From: Novosphingobium sp.
GTDB taxonomy: Bacteria; Pseudomonadota; Alphaproteobacteria; Sphingomonadales; Sphingomonadaceae
Assembly (NCBI RefSeq): GCF_030696665.1
Contig: NZ_JAUYRV010000046.1
Span: forward strand, 310,001-374,000
Length of the DNA stretch: 64,000 nt
Direction: 5' to 3'
Below, in pieces: positions 30,472-39,372 of this stretch; within the stretch, counting starts at the first letter, position 1, and each line of letters opens with the position of its first letter. Both the position numbers and the translations under genes were made by a program. Under the pieces are notes generated by a model that was given only the letters and a program-made list of their open reading frames with translations, was not told the origin of the DNA and did no database searches.

Positions 30472-33078
30472 ATGCACAACCGTATGAACGGGGGAACACG
30501 GATCAATCCGATTGAGGGTGCCGACACAGGCACCGGTGCAACTGATTCTTTCGAGGCAGCCGCCCCGGAAGGATCACTCCTGCTGGGGCAAGCTGTGGAG
30601 TTCGATCCCTCCCCCGGCATGCCCGCTCCAGGAAACCTTGATCGGCCTGATCAGGTATGGGACGACGAAGCCGAACTCTATACCAAACCCCGCGATTTCA
30701 GCTGGATACCCCCTCTACTGGCTGGCCTTGTCGTAGCGGCCTGGACCGCGTTTTTCGCTTGGTCAGTGATCCTGAAGCAGCGCGAAGCGATTTCTCCAGA
30801 CCAATGGGTGTGGTGGATCGCGCAATGGTCGGCCCCGACGCTGCTTGTCATGGTGGCGCTGCTTCTGGTCATGCGCACGAGCCGCCGCGAAGCGAACCGC
30901 TTTGCCGATGTGGCGCTTTCGCTCTCGCGCGAGTCCAGCGAGCTTGAGAAGCGTCTGGTTTCGATCAACACCGAATTGTCACTGGCCCGTGACTTCATCG
31001 CCGCACAGGGCCGCGATCTCGAATCGCTCGGGCGCGTTGCCGTCGACCGCCTTTCATCAAGCGCCGTCCGGCTTGACGAACTGGTAGGCCGCAACGGCGC
31101 GCAGGTTGACCGCATCGCAGAAGTGTCGTCGGCGGCGCTCGACAACATGGAGAAGTTGCGCGGGCAGTTGCCGGTGATTGCCAACGCCGCCAAGGATGTG
31201 ACGAACAACATCGGCAACGCCGGTCGTACAGCACACCTTCAGCTGGAAGAGCTGGTTTCCGGCTTTCAGCGGCTCAACGAATTCGGCCTTGCCAGCGAAC
31301 GCCAGGTCGCGTCGGTGCGCGAACGGGTTGAAGGGTCAATTGCAGCATTTACCAAGGCGTCAGACGATCTGGCAACGCTGGCCGAGACCCGGTTCCATGA
31401 ACTTGCGCGGAGCAGTGCCGAACAGGCTGGCTTGACGCAGGAATCTGAACAGGCCGCACTGGCAGCATGGCGTGAACGCAGCGATGCGCATGTTACCGCG
31501 CTGCGCGACGCGCTAAATCGGCTTGCTGCGGATCATGAAGCGGTGCTGGCACAGTCTACCAGCCAGCTTGGCCATTTTGAGGACGCGGCACGCGCGCTTC
31601 ATACGCAGATGGGTGATGACGTTCGCAATCTGGACGATCAACTGTCCCGTCGGCGCGCCTCTGCTGAGGCGAACGCGAAGGACCAGCGAGCCAGCCTCGA
31701 ACGGCGGCTTGCCGAAATCGACGAAGCCATTGCGCATCGCCGCGTAGCGATGGAACAGGCGGCCGGATTGGCTGCCGAGGGGCTGGCGACAAAGCTTGCG
31801 GAGCTTGACCTGGCGGTTGAAGCCCAGCGCAAGCTGCAACTGGCTGAGGCCGAGGATCTGGCAACACGGTTTGACCAAATTGGCCGGAAAGTCAGTGACT
31901 TTACCGCACTTCTTGGCAGTTCAGGTGCGGAAGGCGTTCAGGCAGCAGCATCCATCGACACATCGATTGTTGCACTCAATGGCCGACTTGCCGAAATGCG
32001 TCATGCGCTATCGGGGACGGATCTTGAGATCGGTGAGCTGACGGATTCGGCAGTGCGGCTGCTTGAACTGATTCAGGCTGGCAGCGATCATACACGGACA
32101 CAGATGCCCGAAGCGCTGCGCAGCACTGAAGCCGGGCTGCGGGGGCTGGAAGACCGGGTGTTCACTCTGCGCGACACCCTGCGCGAGGCAGGCGACGGCG
32201 GGCAGACCCTGTCGGAGACGGTCGGAACCGCTCGCGGCGAGGTGTCGGCAACGATCAAGGAATTGCAGCAGGCACAGAAAACTCTTGCCGAACAGGCGAG
32301 CGAGCGCGAAGCGCGGATCGCGGCACTGCGTGACATGCTGGCAGCAGCCAAGGCCGACAGTGCAGCATTGGCTGACGAAATCGAACAGCGCGTGTCGGGT
32401 GCCATTGCCCAGCTTGTTGATGCCGCAGGGAAAGCTGGCGAAAGCATCCGCGCCAGTACGGCTGGCGAAGTGGAAGCGATCGCCGACCGGCTGGGCGAAC
32501 AGAGCAGCGCCGCAATTGCCCGCGTCTTGCAGGGCCGTGCCGCAGAGCTGATCGGCAGGCTGGAGGAAGCCATTGACGCGGCTGCATCGGCAAGCCGCGA
32601 GACAGCAATACAGATGCGCGACCAGTTGACGAAAGTCGATGAACTGGCCGGAAACCTTGAATCGCGGGTGAGCCGCGCACGCGAAAAGGCCGAAGAGCAA
32701 GTCGACAACGACTTCGCGCGCCGCGCCGCGCTGATTACTGAATCGCTCAATTCCTCGGCAATCGACATTGCCAAGGCACTGTCGGTCGACGTATCGGAAA
32801 CCGCATGGGCGTCGTATCTGCGTGGCGATCGTGGCATCTTTACGCGCCGCGCCGTGTCATTGCTGGAGAATGCCGAGGCCAGAGCGGTGCAATCGCACTA
32901 CGAGGCCGAGAGCGAATTTCGCGAGCATGTGAACCGCTACATCCACGACTTTGAATCGATGCTGCGGCAGTTGCTCTCCACCCGTGACGGTAATGCACTG
33001 GGTGTGACGTTGCTGTCATCGGACATGGGCAAGCTCTATGTCGCACTGGCGCAGGGGATCGAACGGCTCAGGAGTTGA
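30472..33078 (+). CDS. TipN-like polarity protein: two membrane helices plus long coiled coil
   Basis: This protein has about 868 residues. It has two N-terminal membrane helices (about 78-101 and 112-134) followed by some 700 residues of mostly coiled coil, rich in Ala, Glu, Arg and Leu. A distinct conserved C-terminal block follows (WASYLRGDRGIFTRRAV through FESMLRQLLS to YVALAQGIERLRS). Size and layout match Caulobacter TipN, which marks the new pole and positions division and segregation machinery. The name is by architecture, not a verified alignment. Start choice is uncertain: ATG 30472 or 30484; an upstream TTG at 30457 also exists. It is divergent from the Hpt-like gene by 60 bases. 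Confidence 0.65.
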   Translation: MHNRMNGGTRINPIEGADTGTGATDSFEAAAPEGSLLLGQAVEFDPSPGMPAPGNLDRPDQVWDDEAELYTKPRDFSWIPPLLAGLVVAAWTAFFAWSVILKQREAISPDQWVWWIAQWSAPTLLVMVALLLVMRTSRREANRFADVALSLSRESSELEKRLVSINTELSLARDFIAAQGRDLESLGRVAVDRLSSSAVRLDELVGRNGAQVDRIAEVSSAALDNMEKLRGQLPVIANAAKDVTNNIGNAGRTAHLQLEELVSGFQRLNEFGLASERQVASVRERVEGSIAAFTKASDDLATLAETRFHELARSSAEQAGLTQESEQAALAAWRERSDAHVTALRDALNRLAADHEAVLAQSTSQLGHFEDAARALHTQMGDDVRNLDDQLSRRRASAEANAKDQRASLERRLAEIDEAIAHRRVAMEQAAGLAAEGLATKLAELDLAVEAQRKLQLAEAEDLATRFDQIGRKVSDFTALLGSSGAEGVQAAASIDTSIVALNGRLAEMRHALSGTDLEIGELTDSAVRLLELIQAGSDHTRTQMPEALRSTEAGLRGLEDRVFTLRDTLREAGDGGQTLSETVGTARGEVSATIKELQQAQKTLAEQASEREARIAALRDMLAAAKADSAALADEIEQRVSGAIAQLVDAAGKAGESIRASTAGEVEAIADRLGEQSSAAIARVLQGRAAELIGRLEEAIDAAASASRETAIQMRDQLTKVDELAGNLESRVSRAREKAEEQVDNDFARRAALITESLNSSAIDIAKALSVDVSETAWASYLRGDRGIFTRRAVSLLENAEARAVQSHYEAESEFREHVNRYIHDFESMLRQLLSTRDGNALGVTLLSSDMGKLYVALAQGIERLRS

Positions 33079-33128
33079 GTTTCGGGTTACGTGAAATCGC
33101 CTGTTCTGGAGATGATCCGCGCCTTGGG

Positions 33129-34556
33129 CTAAAGCTCCGAAAGCCTTGTGGCTACCGTGCGCAAGTCATTCGCAAACTTGACCTCTTCGGCAGCGCGGCT
33201 CTGCTCCGGTAACCGCAGCAAATAGCTGGGATGCGTGGTGATCCACAGCTCACTACCGTCATCCAGCACGTGCGGCTGCCCCCGCACTTTCTGCACACTC
33301 ACAGTCTTGCCCAGCAAACTGCGTGCCGCGCTGGCTCCCAATGCAAGGACGAGCCGGGGCTGGACCAGCATCCGTTCGCTTTCAAGCCACCATCGGCACA
33401 TATCAATCTCTCTGGCGGTCGGCGTTTGATGCAAGCGTCGCTTGCCCTGCGCCACGAACTTGAAGTGCTTTACCGCGTTGGTGACGTAAGCCTGATTATC
33501 AGCGATGCCCGCCGTTTCCAGATGGGTGCGCAGCAACTGACCAGCAGGGCCGACAAAAGGACGGCCTTGCGCTTCCTCGGTATCGCCCGGCTGCTCTCCG
33601 ACGATCATCAGCGGACCAGCGACAGGCCCCTCACCCATCACGGCGCGGGTGCCGTTGCAGCCGATCTCGCAGCGACGGCACGCCTGGATCGCTGCGCCAA
33701 TGGCATCGAGGTTCGGCGGGCGCTCGCCAAAACTCTGTTCCCCCGCTTTGACCATCTGCGCCTCGCGTGCCTGCGCTCCAGCGATCAAATCGGGGATGAG
33801 CGCTGCCTCGGGCATGTTCTTCCAATATTTGCGGGGCATTTCCTTGAGCATTGCCCCCACCTTCAGGCGCGCCGGATTGAAGATCGATGCAAAGTAGCCA
33901 CGCCACAGCGCCTCAACCGGATCGCCCGATGGCGCATCAGCGCGAGTCGCTGGCGGGCCTTCCTGCAACGCCTCCCCATCCCAGTGAAGCGTCCCGCGCG
34001 GTGTGAGGATGGACCAGCGCATCGCGGTGAAGCGGCGCGTGAAAAACCCTGCATTGGCGCGAAGGATGTGATGCTCCGGTTCGAACCAGGCAACGTAGTG
34101 CTCCCCCGTTCCACTCTCCAAAATGCGAAAGCGGACGAAAGCCCGCATCTTGTGAATGTCGCGGCGCACTTGCCGGGCAAAGTCCTCCATCCTGCGCACG
34201 TCCGAATCGGCCTTGTCCTCCATCAGGCGTGGGAGGGATTGGAGCCGCCACAGTGTGCGGTAGAGCAAAGAAAAGCGTTCTGTATCAGAGTGAAGGATCA
34301 CGCTTTGGGCAAGTTGCAGGAAGTCTCGGGAAGCGCGAGGCTGCGGCGCATCAACGAGGGGCGATGGAAGGCGGCCGTTGCCTCGGGAGAAAAGATCGGC
34401 GCTTTGATCAGCAGGAGACTCCCATGTTACCCGGTCTGGCGACACATCTGCGCAGATCATTCGGCGCGCCGCATCGCGCCAACCATCAAAATCATCGGGC
34501 GCGGCGAGCGATATGCGGAACGCCTCAGCCAAGGGCAGGTCGCGGGACGGCGTCAT
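33129..34556 (-). CDS. UdgX-type uracil-DNA glycosylase fused to a DUF4130 domain
   Basis: This 475-residue fusion has an N-terminal DUF4130 region (about 1-250) and a C-terminal family-4-like uracil-DNA glycosylase. The glycosylase shows the four-cysteine cluster beginning CRRCEIGC, motif GEQPGDTEEAQGRPFVGPAG, and the UdgX-specific loop KRRLHQTP with His376. In mycobacterial UdgX the equivalent His forms a covalent bond to the uracil site. The final HPSYLLR motif is present. Its ATG overlaps the radical SAM stop by 4 bases. The pair is a recognised combination for DNA repair of unknown lesion range. An SOS box precedes the radical SAM gene. Confidence 0.92.
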   Translation of the reverse strand: MTPSRDLPLAEAFRISLAAPDDFDGWRDAARRMICADVSPDRVTWESPADQSADLFSRGNGRLPSPLVDAPQPRASRDFLQLAQSVILHSDTERFSLLYRTLWRLQSLPRLMEDKADSDVRRMEDFARQVRRDIHKMRAFVRFRILESGTGEHYVAWFEPEHHILRANAGFFTRRFTAMRWSILTPRGTLHWDGEALQEGPPATRADAPSGDPVEALWRGYFASIFNPARLKVGAMLKEMPRKYWKNMPEAALIPDLIAGAQAREAQMVKAGEQSFGERPPNLDAIGAAIQACRRCEIGCNGTRAVMGEGPVAGPLMIVGEQPGDTEEAQGRPFVGPAGQLLRTHLETAGIADNQAYVTNAVKHFKFVAQGKRRLHQTPTAREIDMCRWWLESERMLVQPRLVLALGASAARSLLGKTVSVQKVRGQPHVLDDGSELWITTHPSYLLRLPEQSRAAEEVKFANDLRTVATRLSEL

Positions 34557-35800
34557 GCAAAGAGTTCCAACTGCTCGCCTCGCGCTGCGGGCGCAACGAG
34601 ACTGCGCAGATCGGCACGGTCAGCCAGCAGCACCGGCCGCCAATCCTCCGTGACGATGAACGGGCGCATCTTGGCGATCGAAACGGTGAGTTTGCCCACG
34701 TCTGCCAGGTGCAACCGGCGCTGGCGGCGTGCGGCGATCAGCGCATTGACCGCGTTTACACCCAGCCCCGGCACACGGAGCAGTTTTTCACGCGGCGCAC
34801 GGTTCACATCGACCGGGAAATCACCACGAAAGCGCAGCGCCCACGCCAGCTTGGGGTCGATATCAAGCGGCAGCATGCCATCGGAACCCGCCGCTTGTTG
34901 CACCTCGTGCGGCGCGTACCCATAAAATCGCATCAGCCAATCGGACTGATAGAGCCGATGTTCGCGCATCAAAGGCGGGCGCTTTAGCGGCAGGACCGCG
35001 CTGGCATCAGGGATTGGGCTGAACGCGGAATAATAAACCCGGCGCAGGGAGAAACGGTCATAAAGCGTGCTGGCACGGCCAACGATGTCGGCGTCAGTCG
35101 CCGCGTCCGCTCCGACGATCATCTGCGTGGATTGGCCACCAGGTGCGAACTTCGGCGCATGGCGGAAGCGTTTGCGAGCATCCTTGGCCTCAACGATGGC
35201 ATCTTTCAACGATCCCATCGCCCCTTCGATCTGCGGCGCAGACTTGTCGGGCGCCAAACGCGTGAGGCCCGCTACCGTGGGCAGTTCGACGTTGATCGAG
35301 ACGCGATCGGCATGAAGCCCGGCCTGTGCGACCAGCCCGGGATCGGCCTCCGGGATAGTCTTAAGGTGAATGTAGCCGCGAAAATCGTGTTCTTCCCGCA
35401 GGATACGGGCGACTTCTATCATTTGCTCCATCGTGTGGCTGGAACTTTTGACGATCCCGGACGAGAGGAAAAGCCCCTCGATATAATTGCGGCGGTAGAA
35501 GGACAGCGTCAGGTCCACCACTTCCTGCGGACTGAACCGCGCACGGCGGGTGTTCGAGCTTTTTCGGTTCACACAGTAGTGGCAATCGAACACGCAGTGA
35601 TTGGTCAGCAGAATTTTCAGCAGCGAGATGCAGCGTCCATCTGGGGCGTAGGCGTGGCAAATGCCCATGCCTTCGGTCGACCCGATACCTTTTCCGCCCG
35701 TGCTGTTGCGCTTGGTTGTGCCCGACGATGCGCAGGAAGCATCGTACTTGGCAGCATCGGCGAGAATCTCAAGGCGTTCCAGAACGGAAAGTTGCTGCAT
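34553..35800 (-). CDS. Radical SAM protein, putative DNA modification/repair (UdgX partner)
   Basis: This 415-residue radical SAM enzyme has the cluster motif CVFDCHYC (Cys69, 73, 76), a SAM-binding region and a C-terminal helix-hairpin-helix (VPGLGVNAVNALIAARR) suited to DNA binding. Family members are regularly paired with UdgX. The chemistry is not established; repair of a modified base is inferred. I prefer the ATG at 35800, because it fits the family start (LEILADAAKYDASCASSG) and places the LexA box at 35803-35817 upstream of the coding region. No ribosome site lies between box and ATG, so the mRNA may be leaderless. Confidence 0.88.
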   Translation of the reverse strand: MQQLSVLERLEILADAAKYDASCASSGTTKRNSTGGKGIGSTEGMGICHAYAPDGRCISLLKILLTNHCVFDCHYCVNRKSSNTRRARFSPQEVVDLTLSFYRRNYIEGLFLSSGIVKSSSHTMEQMIEVARILREEHDFRGYIHLKTIPEADPGLVAQAGLHADRVSINVELPTVAGLTRLAPDKSAPQIEGAMGSLKDAIVEAKDARKRFRHAPKFAPGGQSTQMIVGADAATDADIVGRASTLYDRFSLRRVYYSAFSPIPDASAVLPLKRPPLMREHRLYQSDWLMRFYGYAPHEVQQAAGSDGMLPLDIDPKLAWALRFRGDFPVDVNRAPREKLLRVPGLGVNAVNALIAARRQRRLHLADVGKLTVSIAKMRPFIVTEDWRPVLLADRADLRSLVAPAARGEQLELFA

Positions 35801-35802
35801 AC

Positions 35803-35817
35803 GTTCTATATATGTTC
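35803..35817 (+). promoter_or_regulatory. LexA (SOS) box upstream of the radical SAM-UdgX operon
   Basis: GTTC-TATATAT-GTTC is a perfect alphaproteobacterial SOS box. It is immediately upstream of the radical SAM start, and a TATATA core that could be the -10 lies inside it, so LexA binding would block the promoter directly. It also lies in the divergent region before the alpha/beta hydrolase gene. Confidence 0.88.
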
Positions 35818-35925
35818 TTAAACTGGAATGCGCCAGCCTGAACATGTGGGCAGACAGTAAGCGGAACGCGAAACGGGACGAACGGTTTAGTCATCACCAA
35901 ACCAGAACCCAAGGAACGTAGCGCC

Positions 35926-36822
35926 ATGCCGATGATTGAAACTCGCGACGGGACAAGCCTTTACGTCAAGACATGGGGCGATGGTCCACCCGTGGTGCTG
36001 ATCCACGGATGGCCGCTTTCCTGCGACAGTTGGGATCCGGTCAGCCACGCATTGGCTGAGGCGGGATTCCGCGCCATTGCCTATGACCGACGCGGCTTCG
36101 GTCGGTCGCACCAGCCCTCAAGCGGTTATGACTACGATACTTTTTCCGACGATCTGGCAGACGTCATGGCGGCCATGAGCGTTAAGGAGGGCGCTGCGTT
36201 GGTGGGCTTTTCGATGGGTGGCGGCGAGATCGCCCGCTACATGTCGCGCCACGGTGGTCGAGGCGTGTCGCGGGTGGCGCTGATTTCTTCGGTCGTGCCT
36301 TATATGCTGAAAGCCGACGACAACCCCGACGGTGTGCCCCAAACGACTTTTGACGAAATGACCGACGGCATGCTGGAAGATCGTGCCAAGTTCTTCACGG
36401 CATTTTTCAAGGACTTCTATGGTGTCGGGTTGCTGTCTCATCCGGTGAGTGACGAGGTTTTGCAAGCTTCGCGGATCACCGCGATGCAAGCGGGTCTGCG
36501 CCCCACACTGTTGGCCGCAAAAGCCTTTGCAACGACAGACTTCCGAGGAGATCTGGCATCGCTGCGTGTGCCGACACTTGTGATTCATGGCACGTCAGAC
36601 AAGACAGTGCCGATTGACGCGACAGGGCGCGCGGTTGCCAAGGCCGTGCCTCATGCCACGTTGGTGGAATACGATGGTGCGCCACATGGCGTTTTTGCCA
36701 CGCACGCCGAGAGATTGAAGAAGGATCTGCTCGACTTCGTTGCAGGGAACCCAGTGGAGACAATGCCGCAAGAGGTTCTCGATACGCTCACCGCGCAAAC
36801 GCTGGTCGCTCCAACTATTTGA
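35926..36822 (+). CDS. Alpha/beta hydrolase, chloroperoxidase-like
   Basis: This 298-residue enzyme is of the non-haem chloroperoxidase/esterase class. It shows the oxyanion motif VLIHGWPLS, nucleophile elbow VGFSMGGGE, catalytic Asp in IHGTSDKTVP and catalytic His in APHGVFATH. The lid region is short, as in perhydrolases. Natural substrates of such enzymes are usually esters or lactones; the halogenation is a side activity. No signal peptide is visible. The gene is divergent from the radical SAM gene and 232 bases upstream of the PPOX gene on the same strand. Confidence 0.9.
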   Translation: MPMIETRDGTSLYVKTWGDGPPVVLIHGWPLSCDSWDPVSHALAEAGFRAIAYDRRGFGRSHQPSSGYDYDTFSDDLADVMAAMSVKEGAALVGFSMGGGEIARYMSRHGGRGVSRVALISSVVPYMLKADDNPDGVPQTTFDEMTDGMLEDRAKFFTAFFKDFYGVGLLSHPVSDEVLQASRITAMQAGLRPTLLAAKAFATTDFRGDLASLRVPTLVIHGTSDKTVPIDATGRAVAKAVPHATLVEYDGAPHGVFATHAERLKKDLLDFVAGNPVETMPQEVLDTLTAQTLVAPTI

Positions 36823-37054
36823 ACAACCTGGATTTTGTGGCGAAACGTTCATCCAGCGAATTCGTCCGCACCGCAGCAACACATATCGCCACTGGTTGGG
36901 TCAGCGGTTGTGCCCATGCGCCGTCGTTTCGGCGAGGTTGCAATCCGAATCATCGCGCCATCCTGCGCAACATTTGCAGGCAGTTCCGGCAGGGAACCAG
37001 GCTCGTCCCACCCCGTTCAATCAGCAAGGTCACCATACGAAAGGCAATTTTCCG

Positions 37055-37537
37055 ATGAAGTACGACCAAGGGAATCCCGAGGAACTGCGCGAAAAATTCT
37101 GGAAGGCTATGTCGTCATCGCCCTACGTCATGCTGCAGCTTGACGATGATCCGGATTCAGCCGCGCCTATGACGGCGCAACTCGACAAGGGCGCCAACAG
37201 CGCGATCTGGTTTTTCACCAACCGCGACAACCGTTTTGCAAAAATGGGTGGGGCGACGGCCACATATGCGTCGAAGGGGCACGATGTTTTTGCCCGCTTC
37301 CACGGCATGCTGGTGGAGGAGACTGATCGCGCCACGCTGGAGCGGCACTGGAACAACTTTGTCGAGGCGTGGTTTCCCGGTGGTCCGGACTCACCTGATC
37401 TTTTGTTCATGCGGATGAACCTTGGCGATGCCTCGATCTGGTCGGGCGAACTGGGCGTGATCGGTGTGGCCAAGATGGCGTTGGGCATGGATGTGACCAA
37501 CGATGTGAAGGGCGGGTTCACCGAGACCACGCTTTAA
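37055..37537 (+). CDS. Pyridoxamine 5'-phosphate oxidase-like protein (general stress protein 26 type)
   Basis: This 160-residue protein has a split-barrel flavin-binding fold of the GSP26/YzzA branch: FWKAMSSSPYVMLQL at the start, then IWFFTNRDNRFAKMG and ATYASKGHDVFARFHGML. The end VTNDVKGGFTETTL is typical of this branch. Members bind FMN, FAD or F420 and are linked to stress tolerance rather than vitamin B6 synthesis. The ATG at 37055 was chosen because a longer frame from 36740 overlaps the hydrolase in another frame and encodes nothing recognisable upstream. AAAGG lies before the ATG. A hairpin terminator follows 60 bases after the stop. Confidence 0.9.
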   Translation: MKYDQGNPEELREKFWKAMSSSPYVMLQLDDDPDSAAPMTAQLDKGANSAIWFFTNRDNRFAKMGGATATYASKGHDVFARFHGMLVEETDRATLERHWNNFVEAWFPGGPDSPDLLFMRMNLGDASIWSGELGVIGVAKMALGMDVTNDVKGGFTETTL

Positions 37538-37596
37538 CCATCCACGGCGAAGATACATTCTCTCTCAACGTAACGCACGGGAGAGAAGGCGATAAG

Positions 37597-37628
37597 AAAA
37601 GGGCCGCTCCTTTCGGGGCGGCCCTTTT
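37597..37628. terminator. Bidirectional terminator between the PPOX gene and the amino acid permease
   Basis: An 11-bp perfect stem AAAAGGGCCGC/GCGGCCCTTTT (37597-37607 with 37618-37628) has a 10-base loop. The A and T tracts at its ends serve both strands. It sits between convergent genes. Confidence 0.85.
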
Positions 37629-37647
37629 CACGTCTCCAAAAGCCGGA

Positions 37648-39168
37648 TCAGTTGATCGGCGGCACCGGCTGCGGCGGTGCATCAGCATCGTTTTCATGCA
37701 CTTCGACCAGCCCCAAACCCACATGGCTGCGGCTACGGCTGTATGCATAGTAGACTACCAGCCCGATCACGGCCCAGACCACGAACAGCATCTGGCTCTT
37801 CTCATCCAGCTTGTAGAACAAGTAGCAGCAGCCGAGAAACGCGAGTGGCGACGTGAGGTAGATCGCCGGGGTGCGGAACGGACGATGGCGGTTCGGCTCA
37901 CGACGACGGATCACGAGCACCGCAACCGACACAGCGGCAAAGGCAAACAGCGTGCCCGAATTCGAGATGTTGGCCAGCAGGCCGACCGGGAAGAACGCTG
38001 CAAACAGCGCAACAAAGATGCCGGTGATGATCGTGATGACGTGCGGCGTGTTGTAGCGCGGGTGGATTTTCGAGAACGAGGCAGGAAGCAGGCCGTCGCG
38101 GCTCATCACAAAGAAGATGCGCGTTTGGCCAAACATCATCATCAGGATGACTGACGGCAGCGCAAGCCCGGCAGCAAGGCCGATCAGGTTGCCAATCTGC
38201 GGCCAACCGATTTCACGCAGCGTCCACGCCAGCGCTTCCTTGGAACAGACGACCGCTTGATCGCCCATTGCGGCGCACTGTGCAGCCAGTTCGCGGCTGC
38301 CCGGTTCCATGCTCAAGCCATTGGCGTCAAGTACCGGCTGTGCGCCGACCGAACCGATCACACCGGCTGCAACGAGCAGATAGAACACGGTACAAATCGC
38401 AAGGCTGCCGATCAGGCCGATCGGCATGTTGCGTTGGGGATTCTTGGTTTCTTCCGCCGCAGTCGAAACCGCGTCAAACCCGACGTAGGCGAAGAAGATC
38501 GAAGCTGCTGCCGCACCGATCCCGCCGAAGCCGAGCGGAGCGAATGGCTCAAAGTTCTCCATTTTCATCACTGGCAGGGCCAGAATGACGAACAGCGTCA
38601 GCGCTGCGACCTTGATTGCCACCAGCACCGCGTTGACCGAAGCGCTTTCTTTGGTGCCAATCACCAGCAGCCAGGTAACCAGCCCTGCGATCAGCATGGC
38701 GGGAAGATTGACCAGGCCGCCATCATAAGGCCCGCGCACCAGCAGATCTGGGATGTCGATAGCAAACGCATTCTCGATCAGCCCGACGACGTAGCCGGAC
38801 CAGCCGACGCTGACCGCCCCTGCCGCGACGGCATATTCGAGGATCAGCGCCCAGCCGACCATCCAAGCGATCAGTTCGCCCATCACGGCATAGCTGTAGG
38901 TGTAGGCAGAGCCGGACACCGGCACCATCGATGCCATTTCAGCGTAACACAATGCAGCCACGGCGCAGACGAATCCGGCGATGATGAAGCTGATCATCAT
39001 GCCCGGCCCGGCTTTTTGCGCGGCTTCGGCGGTAAGCACGAAGATGCCGGTGCCGATCACGGCACCCACCCCGAGCATGGTCAACTGAAACGCACCGAGC
39101 GACCGGTGCAGAGATTTCTTTTCTGCAGTAGCAAGAATGGCGTCGAGCGGCTTGACGCGACCGAACAT
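37648..39168 (-). CDS. APC-family amino acid permease
   Basis: This 506-residue membrane protein has about 12 to 14 helices and the APC signature near the N-terminus (GAFQLTMLGVGAVIGTGIFVL). It resembles the cationic amino acid transporter (CAT/YfnA-like) branch. A periplasmic loop between helices 7 and 8 (about residues 290-350) contains two cysteines. The substrate cannot be set from sequence alone; basic or branched amino acids are possible. The ATG at 39168 (MFGRVKPLD) has GGGAGA upstream and gives the family start; the longer frame adds 32 unlikely residues. It is monocistronic and ends at a shared terminator. Confidence 0.92.
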   Translation of the reverse strand: MFGRVKPLDAILATAEKKSLHRSLGAFQLTMLGVGAVIGTGIFVLTAEAAQKAGPGMMISFIIAGFVCAVAALCYAEMASMVPVSGSAYTYSYAVMGELIAWMVGWALILEYAVAAGAVSVGWSGYVVGLIENAFAIDIPDLLVRGPYDGGLVNLPAMLIAGLVTWLLVIGTKESASVNAVLVAIKVAALTLFVILALPVMKMENFEPFAPLGFGGIGAAAASIFFAYVGFDAVSTAAEETKNPQRNMPIGLIGSLAICTVFYLLVAAGVIGSVGAQPVLDANGLSMEPGSRELAAQCAAMGDQAVVCSKEALAWTLREIGWPQIGNLIGLAAGLALPSVILMMMFGQTRIFFVMSRDGLLPASFSKIHPRYNTPHVITIITGIFVALFAAFFPVGLLANISNSGTLFAFAAVSVAVLVIRRREPNRHRPFRTPAIYLTSPLAFLGCCYLFYKLDEKSQMLFVVWAVIGLVVYYAYSRSRSHVGLGLVEVHENDADAPPQPVPPIN

Positions 39169-39372
39169 GAATTTCTCCCGCCTAGGTCCAGCGCAAAACC
39201 CGAAACGGTTGCGCCGGAAACCAGCTAATGGCGGCGAAGCTAGCGGGAACAGCCTTGCGCGCAAGCCATTTTTCCCCAGACTTGCATCAAAGGCGGACCA
39301 GCCTTGCGGGTTTGCGCCAAGCTACTAGAAGCAACTGCCCGCCACGGGCCTTGACTGAAAGGATGCGCGTTC

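Noticed and set aside
33231..34925. 564-residue open frame opposite the UdgX and radical SAM genes
   Set aside because: It runs antisense across two well-supported genes and shows no domain; typical of GC-rich DNA.
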